A stretch of 64,000 nucleotides of DNA from Leptoclinus maculatus. Lineage: Eukaryota; Chordata; Actinopteri; Perciformes; Stichaeidae. A model generated the notes under the pieces. That model had not been told where the DNA came from. It ran no database searches and was given only the letters and a program-made list of their open reading frames with translations. The stretch is taken from contig JAVDOI010000016.1 in the NCBI GenBank assembly GCA_032191485.1, positions 9,534,759-9,598,758 of the forward strand. Reading direction: 5' to 3'. Of this stretch, positions 39,501 to 49,564 are shown one piece after another (position 1 is the first letter of the stretch; the number at the start of each line of letters is the position of its first letter). The position numbers were made by a program, and so were the translations under genes.

Positions 39501-40149
39501 TAATAATAACTATAACCATTTCTGATGACATAATGTATGAGTAACTTATGCCACATCAAATGAAAAACATGTGTAAAGATATGATTAAACAAATGGCACG
39601 TAATGTTTGACTTGACAATCTTAGTATCACAATAAAATATAATGATCTGGTTTGGATCAGTGTAGGGCTGCATCCTTACAATTACTTTCATTATCATTGT
39701 ATCTGTCAATATGTTTTTCATTTAGGGTTTGGACTATAAAATGTAAGAAAAAGGCCCATCACCAATGAACCAGCAATGTTGGGAAAAAAGACATTTCTCC
39801 ACATCACACTAAAAAGTATGGACATTAAACATGAATGAATTTTGGCTTTTTCTAGTGCTTCAGACCTTCAAATAGATTCCCTCCATTGAGACTATACTGA
39901 AGTACTATTACACATGGACACATTATCCTCACAAGCACTTTGAAACTAAAATCATTTTCTCTTATTTGTAATTTAACTTTTTCTTCAGGAAACATGACGT
40001 AGTCAATTCTTCAAAGTCTGTACAGTGTCTTTTTATATTAATTTAGTTTCCCCCCTGAGCAAATGGATACTACCCCTTGACTATAAAACCAAATGTATTC
40101 TAGGCACAACTTCACCTCAAGCTGCACGGAGAAGGGAAACATTCTGAAG

Positions 40150-40222
40150 AGGTCAAAACTCCAGCAACAACTTTATTGTAAGACCAACGCATTTCGGCTT
40201 GTTGCCTTCATCGGGGTCAGAT
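40150..40222 (-). repeat. Candidate Penelope-like element tail (hammerhead-like words)
   Basis: On the - strand the order is CTGACCCCGATGAAGGC, AACAA, GCCGAAATGCGTTGGTC, then AATAAAG. The GATGA...GAAA arrangement around a short GGC/GCC stem, followed by CGTTGGTC and AATAAA, resembles repeat tails I know from vertebrate genomes and, loosely, the hammerhead cores of Penelope-like retroelements. The core is not canonical (CCGATGA instead of CUGAUGA). No reverse transcriptase remnant is visible. Confidence 0.35.
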
Positions 40223-41617
40223 AAATGCACAGAAGACGTCCTCAGTGCTGTAGGAAGACACTCACCAATTTTTTTCCTTCTATGATCTTCTATGAGAGTT
40301 GAAAGCTCCAGGGCTAACATCTTCACCAATGAACCTCTCTGTCTGGAGGAGAAAGATTTTTATTTTTTTTTCAGAAAATGAGGTAATTGTGTTTTGGTGC
40401 GGCACTGTTATAACATAATTTAATTTTCTCCTTTATTGCCTGGGAGAGCCTTCAAGGGCTGTAGTGTTGAATTTCTGCCGACAAAGGGAAATGAAGTGTT
40501 AATTTCTGCTTACAAGAACAAAATCTCCTGCTTCTGATCTAGTTATGGTTGATTGGCTGCTGTCCGCAGACGTTTCTTAAAGGAAAACCAAGCAGACAGC
40601 ATATCAGGATAATTTCTCTTCCCTGAGACTAATGCTACTCTAATACACCAAGGGAGAGGTCTGTTAGGTCTAGCAGGAAACTCTAGATCAACATAACACC
40701 TCATTTTATTCCCTCCACCAAGAGAGTGCACAATCTATACAGGCCTCAGGAATTATTTTACACTGTCTAAGCAAAACATAGTCAAAAATCCACATTATAT
40801 AGACGAGATGAGAAGATAACTGGATCCTGTTCTGCTGTGTTTGGTCGTTTTTGTATCAATTAATACCGTCTTTCCTTAGATCCCAATAGTCAAGCTCCTT
40901 CTGTGTATACTCCATGGACTGCTGCTCAGGCCCACAGATGATCTATGGCCTCTTATCTTATTAATGCATGCTAAGTGAACCACTAGGCCAATATGACATC
41001 TTCAAAAGCAGCACTAAGAAACCATTCTTGGTTAAGAGCTCATCTTAAAACTCTTAAGGTGGGCCCTTACTGTGAGATGACTTGAGTCTAACCCCAAACC
41101 AGCTGAGAGAGAACATCTTGAACTGCACCTTTTGATTATTATAATTTTCTTCCCATATATTTTGATATATGTATATTATAAACAAACATCTTCACAAAAA
41201 AGTCACATGTATTCTGTGGAGTTTCACATGAAAACATTTTGGTCCCATTGTATTCTGACATCTTATATTACATATTTACATCCCCAGGATCTAAAAAGAG
41301 TAAAATACGAAAGTCTGGAAGTCATTACAGTCATTGAGGTATTTTTGTTCAGAAATTGATTGCCCATCTCTTCAGCCATATTTCACACACGCACACACAA
41401 AATACAAATATATATGTGAAATGAGTAAATACGAATTTACTAAAATGTGTAACGTCATTACTGAAAGCGAATGATGCAACTTTTAAGTTTTGTATGAGCT
41501 GTTTGTGGAAAACCATGACGGGGCTCTGGAGCTGGATTAAATAGAACAACTGTGCCACCAAGTGGACAGTTTAATGATGACAGGCAGGTGGATGGATGAG
41601 TAGATGGATGGATCGAT

Positions 41618-41621
41618 ACAG

Positions 41622-41655
<34 letters not shown>

Positions 41656-41657
41656 TA
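41618..41657 (+). repeat. (ATAG)n microsatellite
   Basis: About ten tetranucleotide units, slightly interrupted at the right end. Confidence 0.9.
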
Positions 41658-41827
41658 TATAGATAGCATGGTAATCCAACACATGCGACAGTGTAAAACT
41701 TCACTGAGGGCCTCTGGATGAAAGGATAAAGACGTAACTTAAGTTCAGCAGAAAACTGCGGCCAAGCCAACCTCTACTTCGAAAAACAGTCAAGCAGCCC
41801 CCACATTGTTTTAAGGCACGCGTATAT

Positions 41828-42528
41828 ACTAGGCATTACGGTAAGTGCGTTTAAGAACTGACTTCAAAATAAGAGCAACGTTCTGGTGAAAATTATAGGA
41901 CATGTCACATTTATTCAATAATCAGTCAATAAGTCTGTCAATAATATATATAGATATATATATATATATATGTTTAAACTTAAAAACACAAATAAATAAA
42001 CAAATAAAATAAATAAAAACAAAATTATACATTGAATGAATGATAATTTAACAATAATAAGTACAGCATGCAAACTGTGTTTCAAGGAAAAATGCAATTC
42101 CAACTGTGAATATTTGCGCAAATATATTAATAAAGAATACATTTCCAAAGACTAATATGAAAAATTTGTTTGTGACATGGGCTATTTCCTTTTAAATTAG
42201 AGGGAAGTTAGCTCCTTATTGATATTTTAAAGGGCTTTAATTCGGAAATTCAACATAAGAACGTCCTGATATTCTCTAAAGTGGCCTGGTACCAAGCCCA
42301 AGTGAAACTAGTCAATTAGTGTAACCTTGAAGTTGCGGAATGTGATGTAGTGTACTGTCATTTTTAAGTCATATTGGTCTTCATTATTATATTTTTTTAT
42401 AATATATAATTTTGTCTTATATATTTATTCATTGTCTGACGTATTGCATGACTGTGTCATGTCCTATCACGTTCACCGTTCCGGTATGTTGAAGTCAGTT
42501 CCTACACGCTCTTACCGTAATGCCTAGT
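41828..42528. mobile_element. MITE-like inverted-repeat element upstream of pyroxd2
   Basis: Seen: ACTAGGCATTACGGTAAG at 41828 recurs in reverse complement ending at 42528. Similarity continues inward for about 75-80 bp on each side (41828-41909 against 42453-42528), including GAACTGACTTCAA and ATAGGACATG, with mismatches and one small gap. The roughly 540 bp between is very AT-rich with no reading frame. That layout is typical of a miniature inverted-repeat transposable element. I could not find a clear target-site duplication, so the superfamily and exact ends are open. The right arm ends 50 bp before the pyroxd2 start codon. Confidence 0.75.
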
Positions 42529-42578
42529 TAGGCTGGTTTGAGCGAAAAAGGGGACTGTTCTTGCCTCAAACTATTGCC

Positions 42579-43010
42579 ATGGCTGCAGCGATGTGGACTG
42601 GTCGAGGACCGAGGGCTGTGACTGTTGTGGGGACAGTGACGAGATCCAGATCCAGTCACACCGCTTTAAAATCCCAGTATGATGCACTGGTAATCGGAGG
42701 AGGTGAGATCTGTGAAGTGGTAGCAATATAAACTCAGAAAACACAGCGGCCACGCTACAGTACAACAACGACATGCAACTTTGCAACATTGATACAACGT
42801 TTCAGCTAAGTTTGCAAAAGTGCTTATTTTAGAATTTTAAGTTATCTCTTTGGGGAAATTACGTTTTTCGGAAAACTGTCTGACATATATGTTAAATTTC
42901 ATTGCAGGACACAATGGAATGGTGGCAGTAAGTTATGCGTTTGTTTCCCAATACCTAAAGTATGCTGTAATACATTATATGGTTCAGCAACAGGGTAAAG
43001 GTGACGTTTG

Positions 43011-43078
<68 letters not shown>

Positions 43079-46000
43079 AGGCTGCCTATCTTCAGAAAGG
43101 AGGACTGAAGACAGCGGTGCTGGAGCGCAGACATGTTCTGGGAGGAGCAGCTGTTTCGGAAGAAATCTTCCCTGGTAGGGTGGCCTCTGGCTGGGATACA
43201 TTCCTGGCTCGACCCAGGTCATAAAGGGTCGATTCACTTAAAGTTAACTACTTGCTTACCCCTTGTTGTATCTCAATGTACTGACGTTGGATACTCTGCA
43301 TGGTTTTGCATGTTGTGGAGCAGGTTTAACTGTTGTAGACTACAAGCACGTGTTATTAGGGGTGGAATGTATGTTGAATTATCAGCAGGGGTTACACATT
43401 GTTTTGTAATTTTTAACTTTTGTGTCCAGGTTTCCACTTCTCCAGGTGTTCTTATTTGCTCAGTTTATTAAGACCGCATATATACGCAGATTTGGAGCTC
43501 AAGGTAAACATAGCAACTTGTAAAATATATGAATTCAGCTCATTTTGAGGAAGGCTTAAAGTGGTTGATGTTGTTTGCTGCTTTCCATTTTTTGTGTGCA
43601 TGTATCTTCAGAAACATGGGCTGAAGGTGTACATGAGGGACCCCCATGCTTTCACCCCCATGCTGGAGGAGGGGGTGAGCGGTGCCCCGCCTAGGTCTCT
43701 CACCCTGGGCTCAGATATGGCCATGAATCAGATGGAGATCGGCAAGTTCTCAAAGAAGGACGCTAAGGTGGTTTAAGCATTATGACAGCCATAGTAGATG
43801 GTTGACTGTATTGTGCATGTCTCTGCATATTACACTTTAGTGCATATGTATTTAAGCTCTTGTCACAGTAGTATGAACTGAAAAAGTTCTTTACCCATTC
43901 TTTGACATGTAACCAGGCTTTTCCAGAATTCAATGCATACCTTGAGAAGCTAGCAGGAGCTATTCACCCTCTTCTGGATGCTCCTCCTGTAGACATCCCG
44001 GGTCTTACCTCTGGATCACCCATGAAGAGGCTGGCTGCAGCTAAAACACTGATGCCTGTCGTCAAATGTGGTGCGTTGGCAGGCCTGAGCTAAAACACCT
44101 TGATATTTTGATGCCAGAATAAGGAATGATTCACCGTGTACTAATTCTGTTTTGCTTTTGAATTTAAAGGTTTGAAACTGGGACGAAACATTCCAGACTT
44201 TTATGAGATTATAACTGCACCAATAATGAAGGTTTTGTTACAGCATACACTAACTTTGGTATTAATTTCTCTTTTCAGTCGACTGCATCGTGACTAACTC
44301 GTGCTTTGTATCGTAGATCCTCAATCGGTGGTTTGAGTCGGAGCCCCTGAAAGCAACACTGGCTACTGATGCTGTGATAGGAGCCATGACCAGTCCAAGT
44401 AATCCCGGTAGTGGGTGAGACATATTTCAGACACCCCTCTGGCACACAGACATTCATAACTACAGGTTTAACTGCATTGAATTAAACACAGACTTTGCCT
44501 TGAAGATATGTGCTCTTGCACCATGTGATGGGAGAGTTGGAGAAGGAGAAGGGATCATGGGGTTATGTGGAGGGAGGCATGGGAGGCGTGTCTCAGGCTA
44601 TCGCTAGCTCTGCTCGATCCTACGGCGTTGACATTTTCACTGAGAAGGTAATATGGTTTTGATTAATCATTCTGATTTGAATGCCGTTTGTTTTGTGTAA
44701 ATTACTTGTAGCATCTATATTTTGGTCTTTATGCATATACCGTACAATGTGTATCCTTGGCAGGACGTAGGACAGGTCCTGGTTGGTTCAGATGGTGCTG
44801 CCAAGGGAGTGGTGCTAAAGGATGGCACAGAGATCCACAGTAAAGTTGTTTTATCAAATGCTACCCCATATGTTACCTTCAAGAACCTCACACCTCAGGT
44901 AATAATAGAGAAATAAACACCACATGTCACCATGGCACCTGACAATATAATTTACTCTGGCTTCCTGTTTTCATTGTAGGCTGCCCTTTCTCCAGAGTTC
45001 ATCAAAGCCGTAGATCAGATAGACTACACCTCACCTGTGACCAAGATCAATGGTAAATCTGTTCTGTTTCTGTCATGCTAATTGAGCTAATGCAAAAGTT
45101 TCATGAGCTAGTTGTTGTGTTTGCTGCTAAAAATAAAGGAAGATATTATCAATTGTCTTCAAAGGTGCTGAATGTCAAAATAATATATAATATGATCAGA
45201 TCTGCTCTGTGTCTGTTGGTTCAACGGTGTGCCGGCATGCGATATTAAACCCACGCCACCACAGCAACTTCTGAACTGGACTTGAATGATTCTCTTCAAC
45301 ATAGGTCTCTATTATGTCATGGCGTAGATTAGTCCCAAATGGTTCACTCTATCTCAGAATTGGCCTTGCAAGATATTGGGCTGCCATAATTTAGTTTTAC
45401 GGCTTATAAAACATGTTTAAGTGTGCAGTTACTTTTAAAAAGAAGATGACACATAGACTAGCTGCTATAGGCTCACTGTCTCACTTGTTAGTTCTCCAGC
45501 CATATGATGTTTAGATTAAACACTGCGTTCTTTAGTCAAACTTAACTCAAACTATTGGTCTCTTTTTGTTTGTGTTGAACCGCTACTGACACACTTTTGT
45601 GTTGTAAGGCAGACTTGGCAGATAAGGCAAAACAAATGTAGTGAATCCAGAGGGATCTGCTCTTAGTCGTCCACTATTGCGTGCTGTCGCTATATTATTA
45701 CAGTGTAAGATTAGGTCACTGCCTAAGCTCTTGATACTCTAAACACAAGTTTCAAAGGTTTTTGGGTTATTATAAAACAGTTTAAAGCACACACAACTAA
45801 GAAGATGTTTAGACGTCTTTAGCTTCCTGTGTGGTGCCATTTGTAGCTCCTGCTTGTTAATTACAGTAGCGCCTGAGCTGTAGGGCTTTATTACTCAGGA
45901 AGTCTTTACTCCCGACTGATCCTTTACAGTGCATAGACATAATGATTGCATACTCCGTTTTGTAGAATTTATTTTATGAGTCTTAGCTTCATGGTGAAGG

Positions 46001-48300
46001 AATTTAGCAGTGTTAAGGGCAACATATTCCTTCCACTGAGAGTCGCCCTGATTGTTATTCAAATATCAAGTAAGCTGAAACTTAATAATAATAATAATAA
46101 TAATCTAGAAGATTTTCATTGAAATAAATGTCTGTAAAGTCATTATCCATCTCTGTATGGGGTAACAATGGTGATTGAGCCTATGACCCATGGATGAAAG
46201 CCCTTGCATTTTGCAGTATTACGAACTGGGTGTCTGTGGCAGCATTACTGTGATAAATCACAAGAGGCACACACCGTTTGGATCTCTGGGAAGTGAGATC
46301 CAAAAACACACCTGCAACTACTGCTTATTGCCATAGCGCCAAAGGGAACGAAAAGGAAACATTGTAACTTGAAGCACACACTTGAAAGATATGGAAATGT
46401 ACATACAAATGACACATAATGTAATTCTCTTTTGTTGGGACCTTTGTTTTGTTCTTTTTATAGTGGCAGTGGACAAGCTACCAAACTTCCTAGCATCTCC
46501 CACACCAGATGATAAACCAGGACCCCACCATCAGTGCTCCATTCATCTCAACTGTGAAAGCGTAGAGCTACTGGAGATTGCATACAAAGAGGCCATGAAT
46601 GGACGTCCCTCAACAAGGTACATGTATCTTCTCACTCTGAGTCAACACTTGAACACATGACACTCTTTAAGCAACCAAATCATCCCGCTGGTAAGCTGAC
46701 CATACATGCAAGAGATACTCCTGGAGTCAAACATAACCTTTATAATGTATATGTCTTAAATCTATGACATTATATGCCTTGCAATAGATATTTTCTCCAC
46801 ACGTTTATGTCAACATGACTCAACAACAGACTGGGTTAGGATGTTCCTCATCTGGTAGATAACACTTAGCATTGAATGAATAGGCTTCTGTCCCCTAAAC
46901 ACGAGGTCTAGCTGCCACAATATATATTTAAAAACATCCTTTTATGCTGAATTTCCATCAACAACTCACCCATCATCTTGTCTCATCATGCCGTCTGTTC
47001 TTTTAGACCCATGCTGGAAATGACCATCCCCTCTGTGCTGGATCCTACTCTGGCTCCCCCTGGCTGCCACGTGGTGTCACTGTTCACCCAATACACCCCC
47101 TACCACATAGAGGGCAGGGAGTGGACTAACCAGGACAGGGAGGCCTATGCAAACACTGGTTCGAAACACAAAATAATCCAGGAGTTCTATCATGCTGTGC
47201 TTAAAGCTGCTAAATGTATTTTTTTAATCATATGACGGCAGATATAGACAGGAAATGAGACATCCACGTTTAAATGTTGAAATTCCAAAATGGATAAACA
47301 GTGTTTGAAGTTGATACTGATTAACCTGTTTCCATGAAACCCTGTGTTTGTCTGTCTCGTCAGCATATGACTGGGTGGAACAATACGCCCCTGGGTTTAA
47401 AAAGTCGGTTGTGGGCAGCGACATCCTGGCTCCCCCTGACCTGGAGAGGATCTTTGGGCTCACTGGAGGGGTACGTATACACTGTAGACGTTTTAAAGCT
47501 GAGCAGCAATGGGAATGTTGCTCCATTGCTCCACTGGATGGGGAAGTCATTTTGCGTCCTCTGCAGTGTTGCGTCATTCACTATCCGCTTAGAGACAGAC
47601 CTGTTGTATAAGCAGTTAATGGTTACAGACAGTTTTACCACAACCCATGAGTCAGAATCAAAGTTCACATCCGTTGTGTAAAGTGACACAGACTCAGTGT
47701 TTACTGCGCACAACTTTATGAGCCAGTCATTAAACAAATGTCAGACTACTTTTATCATACTGATGTAGTATATCATATTGAGAAACTAAAAGGAAAAGTC
47801 AATATTTTGGTCTCATCTTTACAGAATATCTTCCATGGATCAATGTCGCTGGACCAGCTCTACCTAGCACGACCTTTGCCCTCTCTCTCAAACTACCGGA
47901 CACCAATAAAAGGGCTGTATCTGTGTGGCAGTGGCTCTCATCCAGGTTTGTTTTTAATGCTAAACCCTTCGCTAAATATTGAATTACAAATGTGACTGTT
48001 TTGTGCAAATTGTAGTATAAGTACAATAATTAACATGTTGTGTTTTCGGGTGTGAGCACGGTTAATGAACCTTTAGACCTTTGGATGAAATCTTATCCTC
48101 ACTGCTGATGATGAAGAAATTAGGTTAACTTAATGATGTCAGGTTGCTGAGTAAAGGGGTTCTCATTTCCCCACACTCAACGAGACTGACTAATCCGTGT
48201 CCATTTTATCTGTTTAATGTTTTCTTTAGGTGGTGGTGTGATGGGCTCTCCCGGCTGGAACGCAGCGCTCACTGTCATAGGTGACCTGAAACGTCAGTGA
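42579..48300 (+). CDS. pyroxd2: Pyridine nucleotide-disulphide oxidoreductase domain protein 2
   Basis: A FAD-dependent oxidoreductase of the phytoene desaturase-like class, reported in mitochondria; the physiological substrate is poorly known. Sixteen coding exons: 42579-42702, 42908-42927, 43081-43174, 43430-43503, 43612-43767, 43917-44070, 44170-44231, 44317-44414, 44506-44647, 44764-44898, 44980-45052, 46464-46617, 47007-47158, 47364-47470, 47825-47945, 48230-48300. All phases close, giving 578 aa (human 581). The FAD-binding glycine motif is at residues 35-48 ([14 protein letters not shown]), preceded by a basic, acid-poor leader fitting mitochondrial import. Other family blocks are [58 protein letters not shown] and the C-terminal [13 protein letters not shown]. 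Odd: exon 2 is only 20 nt, and the acceptor of exon 3 abuts a long (TG)n tract. Confidence 0.95.
43012..43073 (+). repeat. (TG)n tract against the pyroxd2 exon 3 acceptor
   Basis: About 30 TG units run to within seven bases of the AG (CGTGTAG) that precedes exon 3. Almost no C/T-only polypyrimidine stretch remains at this 3' splice site. Confidence 0.95.
45053..46463 (+). other. Intron 11 of pyroxd2
   Basis: The longest intron of the gene at 1.4 kb; it includes a short (AAT)n run near 46084-46103. No further exon is needed for phase continuity. Confidence 0.75.
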
Positions 48301-48732
48301 AACACGAGACAGCATCCGCGTGTGTTCCGCTCATCAGGATTCAACCTCTCTTTTGTCTTATTTGTATGAATTTGACTGATCTGAGAAATTAATTTCAACT
48401 CTCACTCCAACTATCAAGTCTGATCAGCTGTCTCTCCATCATGCTATGTTTTTAAGGGTATCTGAAAAGAAAAAAAGGACTAAATGGTTGAATGAAAGAG
48501 GCTCTTTACAGGCCGTCCATGTCAAAAGTCCACCAGTCAATCACTCCTGGTTTTAAACACTAGTGCAATACTGCTGCACTAAAACCTGTTGCGACACCAC
48601 TCATGAATTCATCTAACTGAGTTAGCAGAAAATCACTGATACCAGCACAATATTAATGTTGACGAAAGCATTTTTAGAATAACTGACACGTGTCTTAATT
48701 AAATACAATGGGACTTTTAACAACTTTGTATG

Positions 48733-48738
48733 AATAAA
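48733..48738 (+). terminator. Likely polyadenylation signal of pyroxd2
   Basis: AATAAA 430 bp after the stop codon, followed about 25 bp later by T-rich sequence (CTGTCTTTCATTTTC). Confidence 0.6.
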
Positions 48739-48779
48739 CTAAAATGAATTCAAGCTTCTGTCTTTCATTTTCTTTAAAC

Positions 48780-48960
48780 TATGTATAATGATTACTGGTG
48801 TGTTTTATGTAGGATATAAGGCTCTCTTCACAACTGATATTATTTTGTCATGTTAGGAAAACACAGGTGAACACAGCTAAATTAAATCCAGCAATCATTA
48901 ACTTCATTATTCACACCTGTGCTTTTCCTACTATGACATGTCAAAATATCCTTAATAATA
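48780..48960. repeat. Dispersed repeat with a CACAGGTG/CACCTGTG inverted pair
   Basis: GTTAGGAAAACACAGGTG (48854-48871) is partly matched in reverse complement by CACACCTGTGCTTTTCCTAC about 45 bp later. The right arm, with ATCATTAA before it and GTCAAAAT after it, is similar to 62295-62352 in the loxl4 intron, so at least one more copy exists here. The outer borders are uncertain. Confidence 0.55.
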
Positions 48961-49564
48961 AAATAAGCTTGAAGCTTCATTGTTCCTTGTTTATAGTTGA
49001 GTTATGTGTTTATTCACTTATAGATTTCTTACATAAGATCTGACTAAAAGCTGGAGAAGAAATCCAGTAAGATACAAATCGTTTGTCAAACCCAACGTAC
49101 AAATTGAAGTAAATGTACTGAAGTATTTTCCAGCTTTGTGTAATGTTATTTGGAATAAACATCCGGTGTCACAAGTGGTACCTAGAGTTGTACATTGTTA
49201 ATATCATATTATATTAATTATTAACAAAACACCGTAAGTCAATAAAATGTATACTTTTTTTATATGTACTTGTATTATGATAATTCTTATTCATAGGAGG
49301 CATATATAATTGTCATTGTTATGATTAGAACTGAAACGTTCATCTAATCATTGATAACGGTGTCCTGTGCCTTTAAGACGCCGCTGCTCAGGGTGGACCC
49401 AGCGTCGCCGTTTGACGCTCAGGAAGTGGACTAAACCACCAAAGATTCCCGCAGATTCCGTATCGATTGTCCCAATGTTACTAAACGTGTTCACGCTGAC
49501 CTAAACATTTGTCTAAATACTTTTTGTGGGATACTTGAGACGATAATGCTGGATGGTTGCACTC
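48961..49564. other. Spacer and presumed promoter/5' UTR of the TTC31-like gene
   Basis: An AT-rich spacer, then from about 49360 a less AT-rich stretch that probably holds the core promoter and 5' UTR. No TATA box is evident. Confidence 0.45.

Larger units (their letters stand above)
38961..41827. other. Spacer between slc25a28 and pyroxd2 (divergent genes)
   Basis: AT-rich and non-coding. It holds a (TACATA)n array (about 39380-39500), a possible Penelope-like repeat tail (40150-40222) and an (ATAG)n tract (about 41618-41657). No exon recognised. Confidence 0.6.

Noticed and set aside
43133..43471. 112-aa open frame crossing pyroxd2 exon 3 and intron 3
   Set aside because: It is out of phase with exon 3 and runs through the intron.
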